Counted from the stretch's first letter, positions 40,054-48,283 are shown. The stretch: 48,283 bases of DNA from an uncultured Bacilli bacterium (GCA_947624085.1 CANQIK010000006.1:1-48283), one strand, 5' to 3'. Program-made: numbers and translations. The notes: generated by a model not told the origin, from the sequence alone.

Positions 40054-40595
40054 AATTAATAGTAGGTATTGGCAATCCGGGTAAAGAATATGAAAAGACA
40101 AGACATAACGTTGGCTTTATTGTGCTTAATAATTATGATTCTTCTCTTAAATGGCAAAAAGATAAAGATGCTGAACTAGCGCAAATTAATATTGGCACTG
40201 AAAAAGTCATTTTGATAAAACCCTTAACATACGTTAATTTATCGGGTAATGCCGTTAGAAGAATTGCTAATTTTTATAAAGTTCCTGCTCAAGATATATT
40301 AGTCATACGTGATGATTTAGATTTGCCCTCTATGACCTTTAAATTAAAATATAATTCATCTTCCGGAGGACATAATGGTATTAAAAGTATTATTTCTAGT
40401 CTAGGTACAGAAGAATTTGCTCAATTAAAAATAGGCATTTCCAGTAGTAATGATCTTACAACTAGAGATTATGTTTTATCTAAGTTAAGTAAAGATGAAC
40501 TTAATTATTTAGGCGATAGAGTATTTAAAGATATTATTGATTCTTTTGTAGAAAATGGGATAGACTATACAATGAATAGATATAATGGGTTATGA
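40050..40595 (+). CDS. pth: Peptidyl-tRNA hydrolase
   Basis: Pth releases tRNA from peptidyl-tRNAs that fall off the ribosome. The 181-residue protein has GIGNPGKEYEKTRHNVGF with the catalytic His, KPLTYVNLSGNAV, DDLDLPSMTFKLK and SSGGHNGIKSII. AAGGAGG precedes the ATG, which overlaps the preceding stop by four bases. In Bacillus pth (spoVC) is also directly before mfd. Confidence 0.97.
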   Translation: MKLIVGIGNPGKEYEKTRHNVGFIVLNNYDSSLKWQKDKDAELAQINIGTEKVILIKPLTYVNLSGNAVRRIANFYKVPAQDILVIRDDLDLPSMTFKLKYNSSSGGHNGIKSIISSLGTEEFAQLKIGISSSNDLTTRDYVLSKLSKDELNYLGDRVFKDIIDSFVENGIDYTMNRYNGL

Positions 40596-43500
40596 TGGAT
40601 TATTTAGCAAAATATTTTAAATATGATAATAATAGTGTAATATGCGGTTTAACTGATGAGTTAAATGTTTTTTATGTTCTTAATTTATTTAAAGAAAGAA
40701 AACAAAATATTATTGTTTTAACATCTTCTTTATACGAAGCTAATAATTATTATAATTTATTTCAAACATATACTAGTGACGTCTTACTTTTTATTAGTGA
40801 TGATTTTATATCAACAATGATTAAAGCCTCATCTCCTGAATTAAAACTTACAAGACTAAATACCTTAGAAAAACTATCTGCGGGACCGCATATCATAATT
40901 GTTAATTTGATGGCTTTTTTAAAGTATTTACCTTCGACCGATAAAATGGCGAAACGACATATTGTTTTAGAAAAAGGCGCTACTATTAAAAGAGATGATT
41001 TAATAACCGTTTTAGTTGAAAATGGTTATCACAAAGATACGTTAACAAACTATACGGGCGAGTTTTCGGTAAGAGGGCTTGTTGTAGATGTTTTTTTGAT
41101 TAATGAAGAGCACCCAGTTAGAATTGAATTTGACGATAATATAATTGATAATATTCGTTATTTTAATGAAAATACTCAAGGTTCATTAAAAGAAATCAAC
41201 AAGATAACTATTAATCCTGTTGATGAGATTATTGATAACGACAAAAGCTCTATTTATGATTATGCCCAAAATCCTATTGTTATAAAAATAGATAGTCCTC
41301 AGATTATGGCTTCTTATCGTAAACTTGCCGAAGATTTATTAGAGTATTATGCTAAAGAAAATACTGCCAAAATAATGTATGCTTTAGAGGATATTAATAT
41401 TAAATATGAGATTTGTTTAAATAAGTTTCAAACGGCTAAAACAGACATGGTATTTAATAGTTCGACGATTGAAAACTTTAACCAAAACTTTGAGTTATTA
41501 GCAAAAGCGGTGAATAAATGGCAAAAAGATAATAAAAAAGTAATATTTTGCTTATCTAGTATTCCTGAACAAAGAAAGATAAGAGAATTATTTCCGAACA
41601 TAACCCTTGAAAAAAAGAAAATTAACCATGGCTTTATTATAGATGATTTAGTAGTTATAGGGGAATATGATATTGAAAATGTTAAACATGAATATAAATA
41701 CCAAAATAATTTTTATGGTGGTAAAAAAATAACTAATTATGATGAACTACAAAAAGGAGATTATGTAATCCATATTGCTCATGGAATTGGTATTTATAAT
41801 GGTCTTGCTACGTTAACGAAAAACGGAGTTAAAAAAGATTATATTCAACTTTTATATCTTAATAACGATAAGATATATGTTCCCGTTGAAAAAATAAATA
41901 ATATTTATAAGTATTCTGATAAAGACGGGGCGGTGCCAAAATTAAATAAATTAAATTCAACAACTTGGCTTAAAACAAGAAACTATGTAAGAAAAAAGAT
42001 AGAGGACATTTCTCAAGAATTAATGGCATTATACAAAGCTAGAGCTTTAATTAAGTCGCCAAAATATAAATCTTATGAGGAAGAAGAAATATTTGCTAAT
42101 TCGTTTCCCTATGCTTTAACAGAAGATCAACAAAAAAGTATAAATGATATTTATAATGATTTAGCGTCTGATCATCCAATGGATCGTCTATTATGTGGTG
42201 ATGTTGGTTTCGGTAAAACAGAAGTTGCTTTAAGAGCCATGTTTAAAACGGTATTAAATAATGCTCAAGTAATGTATTTATGCCCGACAACAATCCTTTC
42301 CCGGCAACAATATAATGTTGCTAAAGCTCGCTTTGCGGATTGGCCAATTGAAATCGCTTTGCTTAATCGTTTTACAACCCCTAAAGAGGTTAAAAGAATA
42401 TATGAGGGCTTAGAAAAGGGAACAATTGATATTGTATTTGGTACGCATAAATTATTAAATGACAATATAAAATGTAAAAATTTAGGTTTAATGGTTGTAG
42501 ATGAAGAGCAACGATTTGGCGTTAAACATAAAGAAAAGATAAAAGAAATGAAAAATGATATTAATGTATTAACGTTATCGGCCACCCCAATTCCGCGAAC
42601 TTTAAAGATGGCTTTATCTGGGCTTCGCGATTTATCTATTATTGATACTCCGCCCAAAAACAGGTATCCTGTTCAAACTTATGTAGTTAGTGAAGATGAT
42701 TTAATCTTAAAAGACGCGATATACAAAGAACTTTCAAGAGGTGGACAAATATTTATTTTATATAATAGCATTGAAAATATTGAGAAAAAGGTAAGTCATT
42801 TACGAAATCTAATTCCTAATGAAGAAATTCGTTATGCTCATGGCCAAATGAATAAAGAAGAGCTAGATAGTATAATGGATGATTTTATTAACCAAAAATT
42901 TAATATTATTGTTTGTACTACGATAATTGAAAATGGCATAGATATACCAAATGCTAATACTTTGATTGTTTATGATGCCGACCGTTTAGGCCTTGCTCAG
43001 CTTTACCAATTACGGGGACGCGTAGGACGTAGTGATAAAATTGCTTATGCGTATTTAATGTATAATGCCACAAAAATGCTAAATGATATTGCCATTAAAA
43101 GATTACAAGCTATCAAAGAATTTACGGAGCTTGGAAGCGGTTATAAGATTGCTATGCGTGATTTATCAATTCGAGGCTCGGGAGATATCTTTGGCTCTTC
43201 TCAAGCTGGCTTTGTAGATTTAGTGGGCGTTTCCTTATATACGAAGATGATTGAAGATGAAATGAAAAGAATAAAAGGTGAATTAGTGGAAGAAGAGGAT
43301 ACTATAGACCAGTCTTTAATAAACATTGATACCCATATTGCTGATGAATATGTTTCAGATGAAGAAATAAAAATTGAAATCCACCAAATGATTAATCAAA
43401 TCGATTCTTATGATAAACTTAATAGTATTAAACAAACTATTGAAGATCGTTTTGGCAAAATAAGTGATGATTTAGAAAACTATATGTATGAAGAATGGTT

Positions 43501-43744
43501 TGAAAAGATAGCTAAAAAGCTTGATATAAAAAACGTTAAACAAACTGACCGTTTAATAGAAATTGAGCTTCCTAAAAGTTTAAGTTCTACGATTGAAGGA
43601 GATAAACTTTTGTACAAAGCTACAAGTATATCGCATAATTTTAATATTGCCTATAAGCATGAATGCATAATAATAACGCTATATTATAAATCATTGGAAG
43701 ACCATTTTATAAAATATATTGTTCAGCTTTTGAATAGTATATAA
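40592..43744 (+). CDS. mfd: Transcription-repair coupling factor Mfd
   Basis: Mfd removes stalled RNA polymerase and recruits UvrA. The 1050-residue protein has a UvrB-like region (degenerate), the RNA polymerase interaction domain (GDYVIHIAHGIGIY and YLNNDKIYVPVEK, about residues 385-445), helicase motifs with Walker A GDVGFGKTEVALRAM (about 536), VVDEEQRFG and GRVGRSDK, and a C-terminal TRCF domain. It is about 100 residues shorter than Bacillus Mfd. It overlaps pth by four bases. Confidence 0.97.
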   Translation: MMDYLAKYFKYDNNSVICGLTDELNVFYVLNLFKERKQNIIVLTSSLYEANNYYNLFQTYTSDVLLFISDDFISTMIKASSPELKLTRLNTLEKLSAGPHIIIVNLMAFLKYLPSTDKMAKRHIVLEKGATIKRDDLITVLVENGYHKDTLTNYTGEFSVRGLVVDVFLINEEHPVRIEFDDNIIDNIRYFNENTQGSLKEINKITINPVDEIIDNDKSSIYDYAQNPIVIKIDSPQIMASYRKLAEDLLEYYAKENTAKIMYALEDINIKYEICLNKFQTAKTDMVFNSSTIENFNQNFELLAKAVNKWQKDNKKVIFCLSSIPEQRKIRELFPNITLEKKKINHGFIIDDLVVIGEYDIENVKHEYKYQNNFYGGKKITNYDELQKGDYVIHIAHGIGIYNGLATLTKNGVKKDYIQLLYLNNDKIYVPVEKINNIYKYSDKDGAVPKLNKLNSTTWLKTRNYVRKKIEDISQELMALYKARALIKSPKYKSYEEEEIFANSFPYALTEDQQKSINDIYNDLASDHPMDRLLCGDVGFGKTEVALRAMFKTVLNNAQVMYLCPTTILSRQQYNVAKARFADWPIEIALLNRFTTPKEVKRIYEGLEKGTIDIVFGTHKLLNDNIKCKNLGLMVVDEEQRFGVKHKEKIKEMKNDINVLTLSATPIPRTLKMALSGLRDLSIIDTPPKNRYPVQTYVVSEDDLILKDAIYKELSRGGQIFILYNSIENIEKKVSHLRNLIPNEEIRYAHGQMNKEELDSIMDDFINQKFNIIVCTTIIENGIDIPNANTLIVYDADRLGLAQLYQLRGRVGRSDKIAYAYLMYNATKMLNDIAIKRLQAIKEFTELGSGYKIAMRDLSIRGSGDIFGSSQAGFVDLVGVSLYTKMIEDEMKRIKGELVEEEDTIDQSLINIDTHIADEYVSDEEIKIEIHQMINQIDSYDKLNSIKQTIEDRFGKISDDLENYMYEEWFEKIAKKLDIKNVKQTDRLIEIELPKSLSSTIEGDKLLYKATSISHNFNIAYKHECIIITLYYKSLEDHFIKYIVQLLNSI

Positions 43745-43753
43745 AATCTTTGT

Positions 43754-43781
43754 TAGCACAAACTATTAAAGGAGTGTGCTA
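43754..43781 (+). promoter_or_regulatory. Inverted repeat enclosing the spoVT ribosome binding site
   Basis: TAGCACA (43754-43760) and TGTGCTA (43775-43781) form a perfect 7-bp stem; the loop holds AAAGGAG (43768-43774), the spoVT binding site. It may be a dimer operator or an RNA hairpin. Confidence 0.5.
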
Positions 43782-43785
43782 GAGC

Positions 43786-44286
43786 ATGAAAACGACAGGA
43801 ATAGTAAGAAAGATAGATGAATTAGGGAGAATTGTTATACCTAAAGAATTACGGGGAGTTTTAGGCATTAAACCGGGAGATAATCTATCTTTTTTAGTTG
43901 ATGAAGAGCGGATAATTTTAGAAAAATATGAAATAATGGATAACTTAAAAGATAAAAGTTCACATATAATATCTAGTGTTAATGATTTAGTCGATGCCTC
44001 GATATTTATATCTGACAACGAAAAGTTTTTAACAAAGGGGATTTTAGAGGGCAAGAAACTCCCACCTTTATTTCAAGAACTATTAGTAGCCCGTAAAAAT
44101 TATGTTTCTAAACAAGTTGAAAAAATAGCTTTTGGCGATGAAGTCCTCGAGGGATACTTTTTAGCAAAATGTTTAATTAAAGATAGTAATCCTTTAGGAA
44201 TATTACTTTTATATAAGCGTTCCATATTATTAGAGGAAGATGATTTCTTTGCTAAAATAGTAAAAAATATTATTGAAAATAGTTAA
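43786..44286 (+). CDS. spoVT: SpoVT-like transition/spore regulator (AbrB plus GAF-like domain)
   Basis: SpoVT tunes forespore sigma G genes in Bacillus. The 166-residue protein has the N-terminal AbrB swapped-hairpin (MKTTGIVRKIDELGRIVIP; GIKPGDNL) and a C-terminal GAF-like domain (about 55-166, with NPLGILLLYKR). This two-domain form and position after mfd are those of spoVT, not abrB. A general transition regulator is an alternative if the bacterium no longer sporulates. Confidence 0.9.
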   Translation: MKTTGIVRKIDELGRIVIPKELRGVLGIKPGDNLSFLVDEERIILEKYEIMDNLKDKSSHIISSVNDLVDASIFISDNEKFLTKGILEGKKLPPLFQELLVARKNYVSKQVEKIAFGDEVLEGYFLAKCLIKDSNPLGILLLYKRSILLEEDDFFAKIVKNIIENS

Positions 44287-44301
44287 ATGTTATGTTAATA
44301 T
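44273..44301 (+). promoter_or_regulatory. Promoter of the metG T-box transcript
   Basis: TTGAAA (44273-44278), 17-base spacer, TAATAT (44296-44301), with a TGT extended element. The predicted start near 44308 is exactly the base of T-box stem I. Confidence 0.65.
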
Positions 44302-44307
44302 GGACTT

Positions 44308-44506
44308 ACAAAAACGAAGAAAAGAAAGATTTTTATTACCTAGTTTTATAGAAAGCCCTTATAAGATGGAAAAAGGGTAAACTAAAATAATTTGTGAGTC
44401 TTGGAGTTTTTGGTGGGTAATCCCTATAACGATTAAGAGCGCATGATAAATCATGAATAAAGGTGGTACCGCGGAAATATTTCGTCCTTTTGTTCATGAT
44501 TTTTTT
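44308..44506 (+). promoter_or_regulatory. T-box riboswitch of metG
   Basis: The hallmark AAAGGTGGTACCGCGG (44459-44474) is present; its UGGU pairs with the ACCA end of uncharged tRNA. Stem I can be drawn from CAAAAAC (44309-44315) with GTTTTTG (44406-44412), then AAGA (44317-44320) with TCTT (44399-44402), a GAAAGA internal loop, TAGTTT/AAACTA, the AGAAAG bulge and a distal loop with GATGG. The terminator pairs AATCATGAA (44449-44457) with TTCATGATT (44493-44501), followed by a T-run. The position of the specifier reads GTG followed by A (44394-44396) rather than the expected ATG. Confidence 0.93.
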
Positions 44507-44529
44507 GTTGAAAGAAAGGAACTTTAATT

Positions 44530-46065
44530 ATGACAAAACCAAAATACTATTTAACTACGGCTATTGCTTATACTTCTACAAAACCACATATTGGTAATAC
44601 TTATGAAATTGTCTTAGCCGATGCTATTGCTAGATTTAAAAGATTTGAGGGCTATGATGTTTATTTTCAAACCGGAACTGATGAGCATGGGGAGAAAATT
44701 GAACTTAAAGCAAAAGAAGCAGGAATAGAGCCTCAAGAATATGTTGATAATATCGCTTCTGAGCTAAAGAGCATTTGGGATGTGATGAATACGTCTTATG
44801 ATAGTTTTGTAAGAACAACAGATAAAAAGCATGAAGTGGTTGTTCAAAAGATATTTAAAAAGTTATATGACCAAGGCGATATTTATAAAAGTGAATATGT
44901 TGGTTTATACTGTACTCCTTGTGAATCATTTTGGACGGAAACCCAAGCTGTTAATGGGCTTTGTCCTGACTGTGGAAGACCAGTTAGTCCTAAAAAAGAG
45001 GAATCATACTTCTTTAGATTATCTAAATATCAAGACCGTTTAGAAAAATATATTAATGAGCACCCTGATTTTATCTATCCAGAATCACGTAAAAATGAGA
45101 TGATAAATAATTTCATTAAACTTGGCTTACAAGACTTATGTGTATCACGTTCTTCATTTAAATGGGGAATTCCGGTTACCTTTGATGAAGGCCATGTAAT
45201 ATATGTATGGATTGATGCCTTAACTAATTATATTACCTTTATTGGCTATGATCCTGACGGAAGTTCTGAACAGTTTAATAAATTATGGCCCGCGGATTTG
45301 CACGTTATTGGTAAAGATATAATAAGATTTCATACGATATATTGGCCTATTATTCTAATGGCTTTAGATTTACCTTTACCAAAGACGGTGTATGGTCATC
45401 CTTGGCTTTTATTTGATAATGATAAAATGAGTAAGAGTAGAGGAAACGTTTTATATGCTGATGATTTAGTAAAAGAATTTGGTGTTGATAGGGTAAGATA
45501 TTATTTACTTCATGAAATTCCTTATGCTAATGATGGTAGTATTACAAGAGAATTATTAATAGAAAAAACCAATAATGATTTATCAAATATTTTAGGAAAC
45601 TTAGTTACTAGAACGGTGTCTATGGCTAATAAATATTTTGATGGTATAATATCAAATCCTAATGAACATGAAGATATCGATGATAGTTTAATTAAAAGTG
45701 TAAGTACCTTAAGTGATGAAGTTGTTCAAAAAATGAATGAAATTAAAATTGCCGAAGCTATCGATTTAATAATTAATGTCTTAAAGAAATGTAATAAATA
45801 TATAGATGATACCACGCCTTGGGCTCTTGCTAAAGATGAAAATAAAGAGGCAAGACTTAAAACCGTTATTTATAACCTAATCGAAAGTATTAGAATATGT
45901 GCTTCTTTACTTGCTCCTTTTATGCCTGAAACTGCAGAAAAGATACTTAATAATATTAACGCTGAACATACATCTTTTGCCGATACAAAAATCTTTGGTT
46001 TAACACCTGATGGAACTAAAGTAAAAGAAGCGCAAATAATATTTGAAAGGATAGTAGAAAAATAG
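44530..46065 (+). CDS. metG: Methionyl-tRNA synthetase
   Basis: MetRS charges initiator and elongator tRNA-Met. The 511-residue class Ia enzyme has the HIGH-type TKPHIGNTY, a zinc knuckle CTPC...CPDC (about residues 127-147), IGKDIIRFHTIYWP, and KMSKSRGNV. It has the anticodon-binding helical domain but no C-terminal tRNA-binding extension, so it is the short form. It is controlled by the T-box. The order metG-tatD-yabE-ksgA is that of Bacillus without rnmV. Confidence 0.97.
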   Translation: MTKPKYYLTTAIAYTSTKPHIGNTYEIVLADAIARFKRFEGYDVYFQTGTDEHGEKIELKAKEAGIEPQEYVDNIASELKSIWDVMNTSYDSFVRTTDKKHEVVVQKIFKKLYDQGDIYKSEYVGLYCTPCESFWTETQAVNGLCPDCGRPVSPKKEESYFFRLSKYQDRLEKYINEHPDFIYPESRKNEMINNFIKLGLQDLCVSRSSFKWGIPVTFDEGHVIYVWIDALTNYITFIGYDPDGSSEQFNKLWPADLHVIGKDIIRFHTIYWPIILMALDLPLPKTVYGHPWLLFDNDKMSKSRGNVLYADDLVKEFGVDRVRYYLLHEIPYANDGSITRELLIEKTNNDLSNILGNLVTRTVSMANKYFDGIISNPNEHEDIDDSLIKSVSTLSDEVVQKMNEIKIAEAIDLIINVLKKCNKYIDDTTPWALAKDENKEARLKTVIYNLIESIRICASLLAPFMPETAEKILNNINAEHTSFADTKIFGLTPDGTKVKEAQIIFERIVEK

Positions 46066-46824
46066 ATGTTTATCGACAGTCATTGTCATTTAGAAAACGA
46101 ATTTTATCCTGATATAGATTCGGTTATTTTAAAAAGTAAAAATTTAAATGTTAATACCTTTATAACCGCGGGTACCGATAGCAAAACTAATAAAGAAGCT
46201 ATTAGCTGTGCCCATAATCATGATGAAGTTTATGCCTGTGTGGGAATTCATCCCGAATTTCAAGACACTTATACCGATGAAGATATAGAAATATTAAAAG
46301 AGTATATAAAAGATGAAAAAGTAGTTGCAATTGGGGAAATAGGGCTTGATTATCATTATGAGGGCTATAATAAAGAAAAGCAGTTAAAACTTTTCGAAAA
46401 ACAATTAAAGCTCGCAGAAGAGTATCATATGCCAGTTGTTATCCATAGTCGTGATGCTACAGAAGATACTATTAAAACTTTGCAAAAATATCATGTTAAA
46501 GGAACTATTCATAGTTTTTCTGGTTCTAAAGAAACGGCCCAAATATATATTAAAATGGGATTTGTTTTGGGCATTAATGGCGTTGTAACATTTAAAAATG
46601 CTCATGTTAAAGAAGTTATTAAAGAATTAGGTTTAGAGCATTTTATTCTTGAAACTGATAGCCCTTTCTTGACTCCCGTTCCTTATAGAGGAGAACAAAA
46701 TATTCCGGGCAACATAAAATATATCGGGGATTTTTTAAGTAGCTATTTAGACCTTACTTCTGAGGAAATATCCCAAATAACAACCCTTAATACATATAGA
46801 ATTTTTGACAAGCTAGCTAAGTAA
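46066..46824 (+). CDS. tatD: TatD-family metal-dependent deoxyribonuclease
   Basis: The 252-residue TIM-barrel hydrolase has FIDSHCHLE (metal HxH), GEIGLDYHYE, VVIHSRDA, GTIHSFSG and ETDSPFLTPVPYRG. Family members act as 3'-5' exonucleases or quality-control D-aminoacyl hydrolases. It starts directly after the metG stop codon. No clear binding site is present, so translation is probably coupled to metG. Confidence 0.94.
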   Translation: MFIDSHCHLENEFYPDIDSVILKSKNLNVNTFITAGTDSKTNKEAISCAHNHDEVYACVGIHPEFQDTYTDEDIEILKEYIKDEKVVAIGEIGLDYHYEGYNKEKQLKLFEKQLKLAEEYHMPVVIHSRDATEDTIKTLQKYHVKGTIHSFSGSKETAQIYIKMGFVLGINGVVTFKNAHVKEVIKELGLEHFILETDSPFLTPVPYRGEQNIPGNIKYIGDFLSSYLDLTSEEISQITTLNTYRIFDKLAK

Positions 46825-46833
46825 TGCTATAAT
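46805..46833 (+). promoter_or_regulatory. Near-ideal promoter of the yabE-like gene
   Basis: TTGACA (46805-46810), 17-base spacer ending TGC (extended -10), TATAAT (46828-46833). It lies across the end of tatD and is the best vegetative promoter in the window. Confidence 0.9.
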
Positions 46834-46862
46834 ACACTTATACTGAAAGATATGAGGTAGAT

Positions 46863-47411
46863 ATGGTAAAGAATATATTTCGTATTTTAAAACTAACTAT
46901 CTTATGTACTATTGTGTTTGTTTCATCATCTAAAGTAAACGTTTATGAAGCAAAAGTTACCAATAGTAATTTAAATAAAGCCGTTAATTTAACAACGATG
47001 GCCCAAAAGGTTGATGAATTTGATTATGAAGCTTTATTTAGTGTCAAAAACACTTATACCGGGGATTTAACTGGTTATGTATATAATTGCCCAGCGTGTT
47101 CAGGCCGTCTTTCTTGCATGGCTAATTTAGATTTATCAAATGGTCAAACAACTTATATGGACTCTGCTTATGGCGAAGTTAGAATTGTTGCATCAAGTGC
47201 TAATTTATCGTGTGGAACGATTGTTAGATTTAATGCACCGGGGGTATCTAATGACCCTGTGCTAGCGATTGTCCTTGACCGTGGTGTAGTGGGTAATGAT
47301 CTTGACTTATTAAGTGAAGATGTAGCCTATGCCTTAAGTCATGTGGGTAGAAGAACTATTACTTATGATGTTATAAGAAATGGTTGGGAAACCGAAACTT
47401 ATGCAAGCTAA
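46863..47411 (+). CDS. Exported 3D-domain (YabE-like) cell-wall protein
   Basis: The 182-residue protein has a signal/anchor helix (about residues 8-24) and a C-terminal 3D domain like the lytic-transglycosylase domain of YabE/Rpf-type proteins. Visible parts are TGYVYNCPACSGRL, YGEVRIVASSANLSCGTIV, LAIVLDRGVVGNDLDLL and GRRTITYDV. Of the three conserved aspartates, DRG and DLD are present, but the first (usually VDP) is replaced by SS. The G5 and DUF348 domains of Bacillus YabE are absent. GAGGTAGAT precedes the ATG. Its place between tatD and ksgA matches yabE. Confidence 0.8.
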   Translation: MVKNIFRILKLTILCTIVFVSSSKVNVYEAKVTNSNLNKAVNLTTMAQKVDEFDYEALFSVKNTYTGDLTGYVYNCPACSGRLSCMANLDLSNGQTTYMDSAYGEVRIVASSANLSCGTIVRFNAPGVSNDPVLAIVLDRGVVGNDLDLLSEDVAYALSHVGRRTITYDVIRNGWETETYAS

Positions 47412-48165
47412 AAAATCATTAGGCCAAAATTTTCTCATAAATGATACTATCATTCAAAAGATAGTATCTTTATTTGTTTGTGATGAAAATGATTTAATAA
47501 TGGAAATAGGCCCGGGCAAAGGAGCACTAACTAAATACCTTGCTAAACTGCCTGCTAAAGTTGTATGTATTGAAATAGATAAGGATATGGAAAGATATTT
47601 AAACTATCCTGATGTTGAAGTTATATATGATGATATTTTAAATATTGATTTAGCTAAACTTGTTCAAAACTATAATTACCATAATTTATATATTATTGGT
47701 AATTTGCCTTATTATATAACGAGTCCTATCATTGAAAAAATATTGAAGGCTGGGTTAAATGCCTCTAAAATGGTTTTTATGGTGCAAAAGGAAGTTGCTC
47801 AAAGATTTAGCAGTGGTCCTGGCCATCGTGAATATGGCTATATGACAATTTTCATTAATCATTATTGTGAGGTTAAAAAGGAATTTTTAGTTCCAAAAAA
47901 TAATTTTAAGCCCGTTCCCAAAGTTGATAGTGCAATAATTAGTTTGAATTTGAAGAATCATCCCGATTTACCTGAAGAGTTTTGGCAATTTCTTAAGGAA
48001 TGTTTTAGCCATAAAAGAAAAACTTTGAAAAACAATTTGGCTAAGTATGACAAAGCCGTAGTTGATGAAGTATTACATTCCCATAACTTAGATTTAGCAG
48101 TAAGGGCCGAAGAGTTAGCTGAAGAAATATTTATAGAATTGTACGAAAAATGTAAAGGAAAATAA
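47401..48165 (+). CDS. ksgA: 16S rRNA (adenine1518-N6/adenine1519-N6)-dimethyltransferase
   Basis: KsgA (RsmA) dimethylates two adenines in helix 45. The protein (about 254 residues) has KKSLGQNFL, the SAM motif EIGPGKGALTKYL, and the catalytic NLPYYI, with a helical C-terminal domain. I prefer the ATG at 47401, which overlaps the yabE-like gene by 11 bases; an in-frame ATG at 47380 is possible, and neither has a strong binding site, suggesting coupling. rnmV, next to ksgA in Bacillus, is absent. Confidence 0.96.
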   Translation: MQAKKSLGQNFLINDTIIQKIVSLFVCDENDLIMEIGPGKGALTKYLAKLPAKVVCIEIDKDMERYLNYPDVEVIYDDILNIDLAKLVQNYNYHNLYIIGNLPYYITSPIIEKILKAGLNASKMVFMVQKEVAQRFSSGPGHREYGYMTIFINHYCEVKKEFLVPKNNFKPVPKVDSAIISLNLKNHPDLPEEFWQFLKECFSHKRKTLKNNLAKYDKAVVDEVLHSHNLDLAVRAEELAEEIFIELYEKCKGK

Positions 48166-48225
48166 TAAATATTTTTAATTTTACAAAATAGATTTATAAT
48201 TAAAATCTTGAGTTTTGCAGTAAAA

Positions 48226-48265
48226 ATGAGCAAGCCTAGTAATTATAAGGCTTTGCTCATTTTGT
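48226..48265 (+). terminator. Terminator after ksgA
   Basis: ATGAGCAAGCC (48226-48236) pairs with GGCTTTGCTCAT (48249-48260) with one bulge, followed by TTT. The remaining end of the window shows no gene. Confidence 0.8.
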
Positions 48266-48283
48266 GCATCTTGTGTAATATTT

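Noticed and set aside
42296-42309. Noc-site-like CTTTCCCGGCAACA in mfd
   Set aside because: Only 10 of 14 positions match, and only one half of the palindrome is good.
1-48283. Mycoplasma-type genetic code (UGA as Trp)
   Set aside because: UGA is used as stop in noc, mnmG, ricT and pth, and conserved Trp positions are UGG.
1-48283. Mobile elements, CRISPR arrays, tRNA or rRNA genes
   Set aside because: No transposase, integrase, spaced direct repeats or RNA-gene signatures were seen; every gap is accounted for by promoters, terminators or origin sequence.

Overview
The window is the replication-origin region of a low-G+C Gram-positive bacterium, most likely class Bacilli. The evidence is the order rpmH-rnpA-yidC-jag-mnmE-mnmG-rsmG-noc to the left of oriC, dnaA-dnaN-recF-gyrB-gyrA to the right, the RNA polymerase delta subunit, a metG T-box, ComK, and several sporulation proteins in their Bacillus gene order. 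The DNA is very AT-rich, intergenic gaps are short and many proteins are at the small end of their families, which recalls gut lineages close to RF39, Erysipelotrichales or Mollicutes; that placement is inference. The genetic code is standard: UGA ends several genes (noc, mnmG, ricT, pth) and Trp is UGG. Gene identities come from conserved motifs and gene order, because no database search was possible.

Layout. Left of oriC (1-25 kb) nearly everything is on the minus strand, so transcription runs away from the origin. From the left edge: a partial nucleoside deoxyribosyltransferase-like gene, secA, a small acidic unknown, hpf and a cold-shock gene. Next comes rpmE-rpiB-DUF1146-spoIID-spoIIQ, ending in a short, degenerate actin-like gene. 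Then a serine-less SGNH-like membrane protein with murA; prfA-prmC-spoIIR-mntP; argS-rpoE; noc; mnmE-mnmG-rsmG; and rpmH-rnpA-yidC-jag. Only two genes on this side face the fork head-on: a class A penicillin-binding protein (14.6-16.6 kb) and an SH3-domain membrane protein (22.3-23.0 kb). Right of oriC every gene is on the plus strand: dnaA, dnaN, comK, recF, gyrB, gyrA, a pair of parS-like sites, SRP RNA, tadA, dnaX, ybaB, recR, bofA, holB, ricT, a trmN6-like methyltransferase, pth, mfd, spoVT, a T-box with metG, tatD, a yabE-like 3D-domain gene, and ksgA.

How it works together. DnaA boxes on both sides of dnaA form a bipartite origin. The ParB-family protein beside rsmG carries the residues that distinguish Noc from ParB. 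A perfect Noc-binding palindrome (ATTTCCCGGGAAAT) lies inside dnaX and a near-perfect one lies just upstream of noc, while parS-like sites lie downstream of gyrA, so nucleoid occlusion and segregation sites flank the origin. spoIID, spoIIQ, spoIIR, bofA and spoVT imply a spore-forming or recently spore-forming ancestor. Two of them (spoIIQ, spoIIR) have sequences resembling forespore-type promoters.

The most unusual items are comK inside the dnaN-recF interval behind a C/G-run hairpin that covers its ribosome binding site; the degenerate MreB-like gene overlapping spoIIQ; the Noc variant with a roughly 240-residue linker and no N-terminal membrane anchor; and a metG T-box whose apparent specifier reads GUG. 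I see no CRISPR array, insertion sequence, prophage, tRNA or rRNA gene.
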